From NCBI GenBank assembly GCA_949286725.1, contig CASECZ010000001.1, forward strand, positions 1-64,000: a DNA stretch of 64,000 nt. The letters run 5' to 3'. Below the pieces are notes generated by a model. The model saw only the letters and a program-made list of their open reading frames with translations, searched no databases and was not told the DNA's origin. A program made the position numbers and the translations under genes. This document shows, one piece after another, positions 7,335 to 16,586 of this stretch. The DNA comes from an uncultured Clostridia bacterium. GTDB taxonomy: Bacteria > Bacillota > Clostridia > Christensenellales > CAG-917. The first letter of the stretch is position 1. The number at the start of each line of letters is the position of its first letter.

Positions 7335-8459
7335 TCATATTATTTCCGAAAGCACGGAATTCATAACCTCGAAACCTCGGCGGTTCAACGCCACTCTGCC
7401 GTCCTTGTATGTCAGAAAATCCTTTACCCGCTCCACGTCCTTGTCGGCAATGAGTTCCTGCGGTATGCCCTCCGTCGTGCGCAGTCCGAGCATTACATAT
7501 TCCGACACGATTTCCTTTTCGGTGAGAACGCTCATTTCGGTGCGGGGAACGTCGTCGAAGGACTGCACGCAGTTTATCCCCGCGATATACGCGTTTATGT
7601 CTTTCGGAGAGGCAAAACGTATCTCCGCCGCGGCGGGTCGTCTGCCGTCCGCCGTCTTTACGAGGGAATGCGCTCCCGCTCCAAGACCTATATACTCTTC
7701 ACGCGTCCAGTAGCCGTGATTGTGTCGGCTGAAAAAACCGTCGCGCGCAAAGTTCGACACCTCGTAACGGTGCAATCCGTTCTCCTCGCAGACGTCCACG
7801 GCGGCGTTCAGAAAATCCGCCGTTTCGTCGTCGGAAGGCAACCAAACCGTTCCTCTTTCCACGCGCTCCGAAAGCGGTGTACCCTCTTCGAGGGTAAGTT
7901 CGTAAACCGAAAGGTGCTTTACGAGCGGCGCAAGCGTTTTTACTTCGCGTCGCACGCTCTCTTCCGTGTCGTAAGGCAACCCGATTATGAGGTCTGCGGA
8001 CACGTTGTTGAACACGTGCCCCGCAAGTTCCAGTTTGTCGAGCGCGGTCCTTGCGTCGTGCAGTCTGCCCACGGAACGCAGATTGTCATCGTCCAGACTC
8101 TGCACGCCCATACTGATGCGGTTGACGCCTGCCGCTCTGTAAGAGCGCAACGCGTCTTCCGTGGTGCTTTCGGGATTGACTTCGACCGTGATTTCGGACG
8201 GGGAAAACCCGGAAAAGGAGGACGCCAGCTTGTCTATCAGGGCGCATATCCTTTCGGGTTTGAGCGAAGAAGGTGTGCCGCCTCCTATGTAAACGGTTTC
8301 TATGCGCGCCTCAGGAAAGCGTTTCGCGGCAAAGCCTATTTCGCGATTTAATGCGGTTAGATAACTGAAAACCGTGGCTTCGTCGCACCCCGCGACGGAG
8401 TTGAAATCGCAATACGCGCACTTCGATTTGCAAAACGGAATGTGAACGTAAACCAACAT
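7335..8459 (-). CDS. hemW: HemW-like radical SAM protein (heme chaperone family)
   Basis: 374 residues from ATG 8459 (MLVYVHIPFC, the usual HemW start); a GTG at 8477 is possible. Radical SAM site CKSKCAYC with cysteines 10, 14 and 17, the GGGTP SAM loop (YIGGGTPSSL), and the C-terminal HemW signature EEYIGLGAGAHS. The extra fourth cysteine of true HemN oxidases (CxxxCxxCxC) is absent: the sequence is CxxxCxxCDF. This points to HemW, a heme-binding chaperone, rather than coproporphyrinogen dehydrogenase. It starts four bases after the lepA stop, the same lepA-hemW order as in Bacillus, and is translationally coupled. Confidence 0.9.
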   Translation of the reverse strand: MLVYVHIPFCKSKCAYCDFNSVAGCDEATVFSYLTALNREIGFAAKRFPEARIETVYIGGGTPSSLKPERICALIDKLASSFSGFSPSEITVEVNPESTTEDALRSYRAAGVNRISMGVQSLDDDNLRSVGRLHDARTALDKLELAGHVFNNVSADLIIGLPYDTEESVRREVKTLAPLVKHLSVYELTLEEGTPLSERVERGTVWLPSDDETADFLNAAVDVCEENGLHRYEVSNFARDGFFSRHNHGYWTREEYIGLGAGAHSLVKTADGRRPAAAEIRFASPKDINAYIAGINCVQSFDDVPRTEMSVLTEKEIVSEYVMLGLRTTEGIPQELIADKDVERVKDFLTYKDGRVALNRRGFEVMNSVLSEII

Positions 8460-8463
8460 AACG

Positions 8464-10266
8464 CTATTTGTCGTCACCCACTTTGAGTATGCTGACGAAC
8501 GCCTCGCTGGGCACTTCGACGGAGCCTACTCTGCGCATGCGTTTTTTGCCTTCTTTCTGTTTTTCAAGCAGTTTTTTCTTGCGCGTGACGTCGCCGCCGT
8601 AACACTTCGCAAGCACGTCCTTGCGCAGGGCTTTCACCGTTTCGCGCGCTATTATCTTGCCGCCTATCGCAGCCTGTATGGGGATTTCGAAAAGCTGACG
8701 CGGAATTGCCTCTTTTAGTTTCTCCGCGATGCCTCTGCCTCTTGCGTACGCCTTGTCCTTGTGCACGATGAGGGAAAGCGCGTCGCACATGTCGCCGTTG
8801 ATAAGCATATCGAGGCGCACGAGGTCGCTCTTTTCGTAGCCGTCCATATCGTAGTCGAGAGAGGCATAACCGCGCGTGCGCGATTTGAGGCTGTCGAAAA
8901 AGTCGTAAATGATTTCGTTGAGCGGCAGTCTGTACGTCAGCTGAACGCGCGCCGTGTCGATATAGGTCATATCGATGAATATGCCGCGTTTATCCTGACA
9001 CAGTTCCATAATCTGCCCTACGTATTCGGGCGGAGTGTATATGGTCGCCTTGACGACGGGTTCCTCTATGCTTTCTATTTCACCCGCAGGGGGAAGATTG
9101 GTGGGGTTGTCGACGATGAGTTTTTCGCCGTTCGTCTTTGTGACGTGGTAGGAAACGCCGGGCGCCGTCGTGATGAGGTCGAGGTCAAACTCGCGCTCCA
9201 ACCTTTCCTCAATGATTTCCATGTGGAGCAACCCGAGGAAACCGCACCTGAAACCGAACCCCAATGCCTTGGAATTTTCGGGCTCGAAACTCAGCGAAGC
9301 GTCGTTGAGTTGCAGTTTCAAAAGGGCTTCCTTCAAATCGTTGTAACGCGCACCGTCTGCGGGGTAAACGCCCGTAAAGACCATTGGTGTTGTCTTTTTG
9401 TACCCTTTAAGTGGCGTTTTTGCGGGATTGTCCGCATTTGTTATGGTGTCGCCTACCGCCGTGTCCGCGACGTTCTTGATGCTCGCGGCGATGTATCCGA
9501 CTTCGCCCGCAGAGAGCGTTGCGACGGGTTTCATCGACGGCGAATATATGCCGACTTCCACCACGTCGAACTCCTTACCCGTGGCAAACATACGTATGCG
9601 GTCGCCCGCTTTCACTGTGCCGTCCATAATGCGCACCATGGATATCGCGCCGCGGTAGTTGTCGTAATAGCTGTCGAAGATAAGGGCTTTGAGAGGCGCG
9701 TCGGGGTCGCCTTTCGGCGCGGGCAGGCGCGTGACTATCTGTTCGAGAACGTCGTCGATGCCTATACCCTCTTTTGCCGAAATCAACGGGCACCCCGAAG
9801 TGTCGAGCCCGATTATATCCTCGATTTCAGCCTTGACGCCTTCCACGTCTGCGGAGGCAAGGTCGATTTTGTTGACCACGGGCAATATTTCCAGGTCATT
9901 GTCGAGCGCGAGATAGACGTTTGAGAGCGTCTGTGCCTCGACGCCTTGCGTGGCGTCCACGACGAGCAACGCGCCTTCGCAAGCCGCAAGCGACCGCGAC
10001 ACTTCGTACGTGAAGTCGACGTGACCCGGGGTGTCGATGAGATTGAGGGTGTACTCCTCCCCTTTGTAGTTGTAAAAGAGGCGGCAGGTCTGCAATTTTA
10101 TGGTTATTCCGCGTTCCTTTTCGATGTCCATATTGTCGAGCAACTGGTCGGACATTTCGCGCGCGGAAACCGTGCCCGTCTTTTCGATGAGACGGTCCGC
10201 AAGCGTGCTTTTGCCGTGGTCGATGTGCGCTATTATGGAAAAATTGCGGATTTTATCAAGACTCAA
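8464..10266 (-). CDS. lepA: elongation factor 4 (LepA)
   Basis: 600 residues, standard length. A ribosome-associated GTPase that acts during translation or initiation-complex biogenesis. G motifs: AHIDHGKST (G1), DTPGHVDF (G3) and NKIDLASAD (G4). EF-G-like domains II and III follow ([14 protein letters not shown]), and the C-terminal LepA-specific domain ends in a [14 protein letters not shown] basic stretch. It heads the lepA-hemW unit and is transcribed divergently from the glycerophosphodiesterase gene from an overlapping promoter pair. Confidence 0.97.
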   Translation of the reverse strand: MSLDKIRNFSIIAHIDHGKSTLADRLIEKTGTVSAREMSDQLLDNMDIEKERGITIKLQTCRLFYNYKGEEYTLNLIDTPGHVDFTYEVSRSLAACEGALLVVDATQGVEAQTLSNVYLALDNDLEILPVVNKIDLASADVEGVKAEIEDIIGLDTSGCPLISAKEGIGIDDVLEQIVTRLPAPKGDPDAPLKALIFDSYYDNYRGAISMVRIMDGTVKAGDRIRMFATGKEFDVVEVGIYSPSMKPVATLSAGEVGYIAASIKNVADTAVGDTITNADNPAKTPLKGYKKTTPMVFTGVYPADGARYNDLKEALLKLQLNDASLSFEPENSKALGFGFRCGFLGLLHMEIIEERLEREFDLDLITTAPGVSYHVTKTNGEKLIVDNPTNLPPAGEIESIEEPVVKATIYTPPEYVGQIMELCQDKRGIFIDMTYIDTARVQLTYRLPLNEIIYDFFDSLKSRTRGYASLDYDMDGYEKSDLVRLDMLINGDMCDALSLIVHKDKAYARGRGIAEKLKEAIPRQLFEIPIQAAIGGKIIARETVKALRKDVLAKCYGGDVTRKKKLLEKQKEGKKRMRRVGSVEVPSEAFVSILKVGDDK

Positions 10267-10311
10267 ATCATTCCTCGCTTTGTCCGCCCGTGCGGAAAAT
10301 TCAGAAACCTA

Positions 10312-10340
10312 TTGACTTTATTATAATGTAATTCTAAAAT
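10312..10340 (+). promoter_or_regulatory. promoter of the glycerophosphodiesterase gene
   Basis: TTGACT (10312-10317), 17-bp spacer, TAAAAT (10335-10340). The two divergent promoters overlap over 21 bases, so polymerase cannot occupy both at once. Confidence 0.7.
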
Positions 10341-10348
10341 TATATCAA
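10320..10348 (-). promoter_or_regulatory. lepA promoter
   Basis: TTGATA (10343-10348), 17-bp spacer, TATAAT (10320-10325) on the minus strand. It interleaves with the plus-strand promoter at 10312-10340. Confidence 0.75.
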
Positions 10349-10379
10349 TAAAATTGCACCACAATTCACGGAGGGGATT

Positions 10380-11147
10380 ATGAATTTCGACTGGTTGCTC
10401 AAAGTTCCCGTGGCTCACAGAGGACTTCACGACGACGAATTTCCCGAAAACAGTATGCCGGCGTTTCAGGCGGCGATAGAACACGGTTTCAACATCGAAA
10501 TCGACGTTCATCTGTCTTCGGACGGCAAACTCGTCGTATTCCACGACGACAACCTCAAACGCGTGTGCGGCATAGACGCAAAAGTCAAGGACTGCACTGT
10601 GGAGCAGCTTGTCAAAACTCATCTCAACGACACCGAATTCACCATTCCCACGTTCGACGAATTTCTCGATATGGTCGACGGTCGCACGGGCATTCTGTGC
10701 GAGATCAAAGGGCTGAATCCTTACGATAATTCCATCGCCGCTGCCGTGTGCGAAAGGGTGAAAACCTACAAAGGCAACATCGCATTGCAGTCTTTCAACT
10801 ACGGAGCCGTGCGTTACTGCCGCCTCAACAGCGACCGTCCCAGCGGTCAGCTGTGCACCTGGCGCAACCCCAAGGGCACCAAGCGCTCTCACGTGATGGA
10901 CTTCATGGGCAAGCTGCATATCACAAGGATATCCAAACCCGACTTCATTGCCTACGACATCCGCGACCTCGACGACAATGTTTACGTTGCCAAGGCGCGC
11001 AAGAGTGTCCCCGTCATCACCTGGACTGTCAACACTCCCGAGAAACTCGCTGTCGCGCGCAAGTGCGCCGACAACATCATATTCGAAACGATAGGCTCGC
11101 TCGTCGCGCAGGAATACGGTCCCGTCCTCAAAGACACTCTGCTCTGA
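10380..11147 (+). CDS. glycerophosphodiester phosphodiesterase
   Basis: 255 residues, cytosolic (no signal peptide). It hydrolyses glycerophosphodiesters from phospholipid turnover to sn-glycerol-3-phosphate and an alcohol. GDPD motifs: AHRGLHDDEFPENS near the start, EIDVHLSSDGKLVVFHDD (about 40-57) with metal-binding E and D and the catalytic His, CEIKG near 101, and TWTVN near 218. The ATG follows GGAGGGG. It is monocistronic, ended by a strong bidirectional terminator at 11252-11278. Confidence 0.93.
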   Translation: MNFDWLLKVPVAHRGLHDDEFPENSMPAFQAAIEHGFNIEIDVHLSSDGKLVVFHDDNLKRVCGIDAKVKDCTVEQLVKTHLNDTEFTIPTFDEFLDMVDGRTGILCEIKGLNPYDNSIAAAVCERVKTYKGNIALQSFNYGAVRYCRLNSDRPSGQLCTWRNPKGTKRSHVMDFMGKLHITRISKPDFIAYDIRDLDDNVYVAKARKSVPVITWTVNTPEKLAVARKCADNIIFETIGSLVAQEYGPVLKDTLL

Positions 11148-11251
11148 ACCCGACCGGCATGACCGTTCGGTCGGCGCCAATCTGAAAGCCAATCGAAACA
11201 GAGGTCTGTCGGAGCGCAAGTCAATCGAACGCAAAACGCAAAACGTAAAAT

Positions 11252-11278
11252 AAAACCGCCGCATTTTGCGGCGGTTTT
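11252..11278. terminator. bidirectional terminator
   Basis: AAAACCGCCGC and GCGGCGGTTTT, perfect 11-bp stem with an ATTTT loop. It serves the plus-strand glycerophosphodiesterase gene and the minus-strand gene at 11296-13500. Confidence 0.9.
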
Positions 11279-11295
11279 CGTTTGGCGTAAAGTCG

Positions 11296-13500
11296 TCATT
11301 CGTCTTTCTTGAACACGTTGACTATGCTTGCAAAGCCGTCTTTCAGCGCAACGCCGAAGGGTTTGGACAAGGGTTTGATGTCCACGACTTTGCCCGTGTT
11401 GGTGATGTTGTAGACGACATAACTGTAATACAGAGTGAGCAACACGGTCACGACGCTGAACAGGATGAAGTCGACGCCCGTGGTCTCGAAGTCGACGAAG
11501 TAGCCCGAGGAAGTGACGGACACGTAGCCCGAGTTCTTCATCAGCAAGCCTACGCACAGGAAGGCGAGCAAGGCGTATCCGCCCATAATGCCGTACATCC
11601 TCTTTTCACCGGACACCATCGTGTAAACGAGACCGAGTGCCAGAGAAAGGAAGAGATATGTGTAGTTGACTTTGAGCGTGAACACAGCCACCATAGCCAG
11701 CGTGTAGGACGCGAGCAACAGAACTTCCTGACGGTTGCGTTTCTTGAAGTACAGCGAGCACACGTACACGACCAGAACGAGGATGAACAGCAGGTTGAGA
11801 ATGGACGCAACGGAACTGAAACCTTTCTGGTTGAGGGCGACCATACCGTAGAAACCGAAGGCGTTGTCGACAAAGATGCCGTTGTTTATCATCTGGTTTG
11901 CAATCATCTTGAAGCCGTAGAAGGCATTTTCGCCGAGGTGGTTGATTGCAACGGGAAGAGTGAGAATATATCCGAGGACGAACGCTCCGACGAGCCCGAA
12001 CACGATGATTGCGCGGTTCTTGCCGAACTTTTTGAGGCTGTCGTCGTCACGGTAGTACATATAGCCCATATACGTGACCGCAAGAGGTGCGAGCGCGAGG
12101 GCGCGAATGTCGAGAATTGCGGCAAGCGTCATCACGACGTAAGTGCCGATATACTTCTTTTCGACCAGCAGTATGACTGCGGCGAGCATAAGCGCAACGA
12201 GCAGGGATTCGAAAGTGTTTGTGAGTCCGCCCATCACGAGGGTTACGGGCAACAGCGCGTAAAGCACCGCGAACACGACCGCGATTTTGTCGCCTGCGTA
12301 TTTCCTGCCGTAGAAGTAAATCATCGCCACGACCGCCATATCGCCGAGCACGCCCACCATGCGGATGAGCACGGACATGGAATCGTAGTTGAGGTTTTTG
12401 CCCATGGCGCCGAGTATCGCGAGGATATACAGCGTACCGGGAGACATGGTCGCAACCGTTGTGCCGTAATTCGCGTAGATGTTGCCAACGCCGTTTGTGC
12501 CCGCTTCGCGTGCGACGTTGACGATGAGGTTCATCTCACCGCCGAAGCCGTACATCGTCAGCAGGAAAACCAGCCTGACGACGAAGGTGCCGAGCATGAG
12601 CATTGCCGCGATGAACCAGCCGTTCTTGAACCATGCGGCGGAGGCTGCGGGTTTGACGCCCTTAACCTGTTTTTTGCCGCCCGAAGTCACGGTTGCGGGA
12701 GTGCCGCAAGGCGTGCCGTCGAAGTTGATGAACGCATCGGAACGTGCATAGGTCTTGCGGACGATGACGTATGCCGCAACAAGCAGCGCCGCGCCGAATA
12801 TGGTCATGAATGCCACGAAGAGCGAGCCGCCGACGGATTCGTCATAACGCGCTATCTGCGACATCTTGAAATCGATGACGTCAGTACCCTCGGGAACGGC
12901 GGCGTTCTCCACCTTCATAATGGAGACGTTGTCGAAATAGACGGTGGCACTCGTCGTTTCGCCCGTTTTGCCGAGGCTGACCGCGACGGTCAGATAGTCG
13001 GTGTTGACGGGGCGGACGTAGAAGGTGTACGTCTTCCACGAAGTGGCGTCCGCGTTTTCGGGCAAGATGTATTCGGCATTTTCCAAAAACGTGACATACG
13101 CGCCCTTACCTGCCGTGACGGACGATGCGAGACGCAGGTCGAAAGACACCTTGTAAATTGCTCTGCGGTCCACCTTGACGCTCTGGGAAAGGTTCACCGC
13201 ACCGTTTTTGGTGGTGATGCCGAGATAGCTGTCTCCCAGCCTTGCCGACAGGGTTTCGTCCTCGCTCTCGGAAGTGGTGAGCGGACGGCGTTCATAGGAA
13301 GAGTTGGTCCAGTCGCCGCCGAGCGTCCAGTTGTCGAAAGTGATTTTACCGCTGTCGTTTGAGGTGTAATTCTCAAAACCGCCGTTTGTCACCAGCTCCA
13401 CGTTATACTCGGTGTCGCCGGCATTACAGGCAGAAAGCACAAATAGTGCCAGTACGAGTACCAGCACTATTACGGCTATCGAGATAAGTCTTTTTTTCAT
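11296..13500 (-). CDS. lipoprotein / beta-sandwich / GT-C-like integral membrane protein
   Basis: 734 residues. Residues 1-25 are a lipoprotein signal with lipobox LSAC (C25 would be lipidated). Residues about 33-200 resemble CBM4/9 or discoidin-like beta-sandwiches (NGGFENYTS, DNWTLGGDW, YFDNVSIMKVE). A TM helix (about 228-250) leads to a cytosolic loop, then residues 290-700 form ten or more TM helices of GT-C glycosyltransferase style (mannosyltransferase-like, FVVRLVFLL, IYFYGRKYAGD). GT-C enzymes use polyprenyl-phosphate sugars, so protein or polymer glycosylation is the likely theme, but no catalytic acidic pair was securely located. The lipoprotein-to-polytopic fusion is unusual. Monocistronic, with a good Shine-Dalgarno. 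Confidence 0.7.
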   Translation of the reverse strand: MKKRLISIAVIVLVLVLALFVLSACNAGDTEYNVELVTNGGFENYTSNDSGKITFDNWTLGGDWTNSSYERRPLTTSESEDETLSARLGDSYLGITTKNGAVNLSQSVKVDRRAIYKVSFDLRLASSVTAGKGAYVTFLENAEYILPENADATSWKTYTFYVRPVNTDYLTVAVSLGKTGETTSATVYFDNVSIMKVENAAVPEGTDVIDFKMSQIARYDESVGGSLFVAFMTIFGAALLVAAYVIVRKTYARSDAFINFDGTPCGTPATVTSGGKKQVKGVKPAASAAWFKNGWFIAAMLMLGTFVVRLVFLLTMYGFGGEMNLIVNVAREAGTNGVGNIYANYGTTVATMSPGTLYILAILGAMGKNLNYDSMSVLIRMVGVLGDMAVVAMIYFYGRKYAGDKIAVVFAVLYALLPVTLVMGGLTNTFESLLVALMLAAVILLVEKKYIGTYVVMTLAAILDIRALALAPLAVTYMGYMYYRDDDSLKKFGKNRAIIVFGLVGAFVLGYILTLPVAINHLGENAFYGFKMIANQMINNGIFVDNAFGFYGMVALNQKGFSSVASILNLLFILVLVVYVCSLYFKKRNRQEVLLLASYTLAMVAVFTLKVNYTYLFLSLALGLVYTMVSGEKRMYGIMGGYALLAFLCVGLLMKNSGYVSVTSSGYFVDFETTGVDFILFSVVTVLLTLYYSYVVYNITNTGKVVDIKPLSKPFGVALKDGFASIVNVFKKDE

Positions 13501-13508
13501 CCTTGCCT

Positions 13509-13850
13509 CTATTTGGTTTCTTTGAGTTTCGCGGCCTTACCGGTGCGCTCTCTGAGGTAATAAAGTTTCGCCCTTCTGACCTTGCCGTGACGCACGACTT
13601 CGATGTGGTCGATTTTGGGGGAATGGAGCGGGAAGGTACGCTCGACGCCGACGCCGTAAGTCACGCGGCGAACGGTGAAAGTCTCGCGGATGCCGCCGTT
13701 TTTCATGGCGATGACGATGCCTTCGTAAGACTGCAATCTTTCTCTGTTGCCTTCGATGACTTTGACGAAGACCTTGACCTGGTCACCGATTGCGATTTCG
13801 GGTAAATCCGTTCTCATACCCTCTTTTTCGATAGTGTCGATAATGTTCAT
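13509..13850 (-). CDS. rplS: 50S ribosomal protein L19
   Basis: 113 residues. L19 sits at the 30S-50S interface (bridge B8). Family text: [34 protein letters not shown] and [22 protein letters not shown]. In most Bacillota rplS follows trmD directly. Here it lies at the far end of the block after yraN and has its own promoter and a structured leader of about 70 bases. AAGGAGGA Shine-Dalgarno. Confidence 0.97.
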   Translation of the reverse strand: MNIIDTIEKEGMRTDLPEIAIGDQVKVFVKVIEGNRERLQSYEGIVIAMKNGGIRETFTVRRVTYGVGVERTFPLHSPKIDHIEVVRHGKVRRAKLYYLRERTGKAAKLKETK

Positions 13851-13855
13851 TGTTG

Positions 13856-13919
13856 ACTGTCCTCCTTTTTAACAAAGCGTTCGTAACGGTATCCCCGCAA
13901 GCGGAACGCCCGAGTCACG
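13856..13919 (-). promoter_or_regulatory. structured rplS leader, candidate L19 autoregulatory leader
   Basis: Between the predicted start site and the Shine-Dalgarno, GCGTTC pairs with GAACGC and encloses a small CCGC-TTGC-GGGG-type stem. L19 leaders are known in Bacilli; equivalence here is inferred from position only. Confidence 0.35.
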
Positions 13920-13925
13920 CGTGTT

Positions 13926-13954
13926 ATAATATCATATAATAAGTTTTATCACAA
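13926..13954 (-). promoter_or_regulatory. rplS promoter
   Basis: TTGTGA (13949-13954), 17-bp spacer, TATTAT (13926-13931), minus strand. Confidence 0.65.
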
Positions 13955-14048
13955 GCAAATATCGCCCGTATTTTCCAAATTTAATCGGTTTTTTGCTCTT
14001 TTTTTTGCGCCGAACGGAACTCGGACCGTCCGAACGCGTGCCGAGAAG

Positions 14049-14399
14049 TCATTTTGCGTCGGCATCGAACGCCGATATTATGTGTTCCATCCTGTCGTCG
14101 AATACCTCGATGACGTCGAAACGTATGTTGCGGTCGAAGAGCGACCGCGACGCCGCAAAGGATTTTGCCGCACGCACGTACCTGCGTTGCTTCTCCTTCG
14201 TGACGTTTTCGGCAGGACAGGGATATGCGCCGTAAGCGGATTTGACCTCGACGAAAACCACCGTGTCGCCGTCGAGCGCGATTATGTCAGTTTCGACCCC
14301 CGCGATAACCTCGTTGCGCAGGAGAATTTCGTACCCCTTTTTGCGCAGAAAGGCAACCGCCCTCTCTTCCGCTATCCGCCCTTTCGCCCTCGTGTTCAT
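14049..14399 (-). CDS. YraN/UPF0102 endonuclease-fold protein
   Basis: 116 residues, full family length. Restriction-endonuclease-like core: GYEILLRNEV, then ETDIIALDGDTVVFVEVKS with the D-ExK catalytic pattern. UPF0102 proteins lie beside rnhB across bacteria and are suspected to process DNA or RNA junctions; the biochemical role is not settled. Its ATG overlaps the rnhB stop by four bases (ATGA type), so translation is coupled. Confidence 0.88.
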   Translation of the reverse strand: MNTRAKGRIAEERAVAFLRKKGYEILLRNEVIAGVETDIIALDGDTVVFVEVKSAYGAYPCPAENVTKEKQRRYVRAAKSFAASRSLFDRNIRFDVIEVFDDRMEHIISAFDADAK

Positions 14400-15010
14400 T
14401 TTGCGTCCACGAAATTGCCGATGAAAGTCCTGCGATGTATGGGAGTCGGTCCGAACTCTTTCAGTGCGGCAATGTGTTTTGCCGTGCCGTAGCCGACGTT
14501 GTTTTCGAAATCGTACTGCGGGTACAGTTTTGCCATCTCCGCCATATACGCGTCGCGTTCCACCTTCGCGATGATGGATGCCGCGGCAATCGAATAGCTG
14601 AGTGCATCGCCGTGTATCACGCTGACGGTGCGCACGGGCAGGTCTAGTTTGACCGCGTCGATGAGCACGACGTCAGGCTTGACGGCAAGCGACATTATTG
14701 CTTCCGCCATACAGGCTTTGGTCGCGGCAAGTATGTTGCTCTCGTCTATGCGCTCGTTGTCGAAGGATACGATGCTGTACGCGACGGCTTTGCTCTTTAT
14801 CTCTTCGGCAAGCCTTTCGCGCTTCTTCTTCGCGACTTTCTTGCTGTCGTTGACTCCATCGATGAGTTCGTCGAGAGGCATTATTACGGCGGCACAGGTT
14901 ACGGGTCCCGCAAGAGGTCCCCTCCCCACTTCGTCGACGCCGCAGATGTAGACGCAACCTTCGTCGCGCAAGGCATTTTCGTATTTCATCAATTCCGAAG
15001 CGTGAACCAT
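14396..15010 (-). CDS. rnhB: ribonuclease HII
   Basis: 204 residues. It removes RNA from RNA-DNA hybrids and single misincorporated ribonucleotides. The DEDD active site begins with CGVDEVGRGPLAGPV (D and E near residues 21-22); further acidic residues lie in VVLIDAV and the C-terminal half. Ten bases separate it from the rbgA stop upstream. Order rbgA-rnhB-yraN is typical of Bacillota. Confidence 0.96.
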   Translation of the reverse strand: MVHASELMKYENALRDEGCVYICGVDEVGRGPLAGPVTCAAVIMPLDELIDGVNDSKKVAKKKRERLAEEIKSKAVAYSIVSFDNERIDESNILAATKACMAEAIMSLAVKPDVVLIDAVKLDLPVRTVSVIHGDALSYSIAAASIIAKVERDAYMAEMAKLYPQYDFENNVGYGTAKHIAALKEFGPTPIHRRTFIGNFVDAK

Positions 15011-15020
15011 ATTTGACGTT

Positions 15021-15887
15021 TTATCCTTTGTTTTTGAGCACTAAACCGTGCTTTTGCGGCATTTCGAGCATTATTTTGCCGAGCCTGCCTTTTCTGAAAT
15101 CGTCCAGCACGCTTTTTGCAGTGCGCTCGTAATCGGGCTCGCCGCCTTTCACTCTGAACCCGCGCGAAGCGGCGATTTTTTCAAACAGAGCGAGGGTGTC
15201 GTCGGGCACCTCGTCGAGAGAATAACGCTCTTTGAGTGCCTCGCCGAAAGCGGGTGCTATTTCTTTGAGAAAGTCGAACGCGAGTTCCGTCGTGTCCAGC
15301 ACTTCGTCGCGTATGCTTCCTATGTAAGCAAGGTGATGCGCGACTTCGTCGTTGTCGAACTTGCCCCACAAGGTTCCGGGTGTATCCAAAAAGTCCACGC
15401 CGTCTATGCTCAGCCACTGTTTGCCTTTGGTGACGCCGGGACGGTCACCCGTCACGGCTTTGGCGCGCTTGCACATAGAATTTATGAGGGTGGATTTACC
15501 CGAGTTCGGCACGCCGACCACCATTGCGCGGAGCGATACGCGCGCACCTTTTGCAAGGTAGTGTTCCAGCTTGTCCGAGGCGACTTTTTTCAGTCCCGCT
15601 ACGATTGCGGAACAGTCGCCCGAAGTGCCCACTGCCCTGACGTAGCGTTTGTCCTCTTCGTCAAAGCGTTTGCACCACGCGTCGAGGTCGGATGACTTCA
15701 CGAGGTCGCATTTGTTGAACACGTAAAGCACGCGTTTGCCTTCCACGAGTTTGTCGAAAAGCGGATTGTTGCAACTGAACACGGCGCGGGAGTCGATGAC
15801 GTAAATGAGCGCGTCGACAAGACGGAGGTTTTCCTCCATCATTCGGAGCGCTTTCGTCATATGACCGGGGAACCACTGTATGTTCAT
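15021..15887 (-). CDS. rbgA: ribosome biogenesis GTPase RbgA (YlqF)
   Basis: 288 residues. A circularly permuted GTPase required for late 50S assembly in Bacillus subtilis. The permutation is visible: NKCD (G4, FNKCDL near 58) precedes the P-loop GVPNSGKST (about 125) and DTPG (about 170). The N-terminus MNIQWFPGHMTKA is diagnostic of YlqF. It lies 15 bases downstream of trmD; rplS, which often separates the two, has moved. Confidence 0.95.
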   Translation of the reverse strand: MNIQWFPGHMTKALRMMEENLRLVDALIYVIDSRAVFSCNNPLFDKLVEGKRVLYVFNKCDLVKSSDLDAWCKRFDEEDKRYVRAVGTSGDCSAIVAGLKKVASDKLEHYLAKGARVSLRAMVVGVPNSGKSTLINSMCKRAKAVTGDRPGVTKGKQWLSIDGVDFLDTPGTLWGKFDNDEVAHHLAYIGSIRDEVLDTTELAFDFLKEIAPAFGEALKERYSLDEVPDDTLALFEKIAASRGFRVKGGEPDYERTAKSVLDDFRKGRLGKIMLEMPQKHGLVLKNKG

Positions 15888-15902
15888 CGTTCTGTTCAGC
15901 TT

Positions 15903-16586
15903 TCAGTCCTTGTCCTCTTTCTTTATGAGGTCGGGACGGCGTTCTGCGGTGATTTCGTAGGATTTTTGCGCGCGCCATTTTGCCACTTCGGCGTGATTGC
16001 CGCCGACGAGCACGTCGGGCACGGCAAGTCCGCGGTAAACCTGCGGGCGCGTATATTGCGGATATTCCAGCAATCCCGACGAGAAACTCTCTTCCACCGT
16101 GCTCTCTTCCGAACCGAGCACGCCGTCGATATATCTCGCGACGGCGTTGATGACGACCAGCGCGGGAAGTTCTCCGCCGGTCAGCACGTAGTCGCCTATC
16201 GAGATTTCACGGTCGATTGCGAGTTCGATTGCGCGTTCGTCCACGCCCTCGTACCCGCCGCAGAGAAACAGCACTCTGTCGCGCGACGCGAGTTCCTTCG
16301 CCATACTCTGCGAAAAAGGTTCGCCTTTCGGCGAAAGATAGACGCGCAGAGCCTCGTGGTCGGGGTCGGTGGCTTCGATTGCGCTGACGATGGGGTCGGG
16401 CGTCATCACCATTCCCGCACCGCCTCCGTAGGGATAGTCGTCGGTCTTGTGGTGCTTATCCTTGGAAAAATCGCGGATATTGACGGTGTTGACCTCGAAC
16501 TTCTTTTCGTTCAGGGCGCGACCGATTATTCCGACGCCTAGCACGTCGAAATATTCGGGAAATATCGTCAATACGTCGAATTTCAT
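15903..16586 (-). CDS. trmD: tRNA (guanine37-N1)-methyltransferase
   Basis: 227 residues. It methylates G37 of tRNAs reading CNN codons, preventing frameshifts. Trefoil-knot SPOUT features: KFDVLTIFPEYF at the start, YPYGGGAGMVM, LCGGYEGVDERA and DYVLTGGELPAL, including the SAM-binding knot loop. Its first bases overlap the rimM stop. Confidence 0.97.
   Translation of the reverse strand: MKFDVLTIFPEYFDVLGVGIIGRALNEKKFEVNTVNIRDFSKDKHHKTDDYPYGGGAGMVMTPDPIVSAIEATDPDHEALRVYLSPKGEPFSQSMAKELASRDRVLFLCGGYEGVDERAIELAIDREISIGDYVLTGGELPALVVINAVARYIDGVLGSEESTVEESFSSGLLEYPQYTRPQVYRGLAVPDVLVGGNHAEVAKWRAQKSYEITAERRPDLIKKEDKD

Noticed and set aside
10263..11264. 333-codon minus-strand ORF opposite the glycerophosphodiesterase gene
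   Set aside because: Shadow of a gene with clear GDPD motifs; it also crosses the promoter pair.
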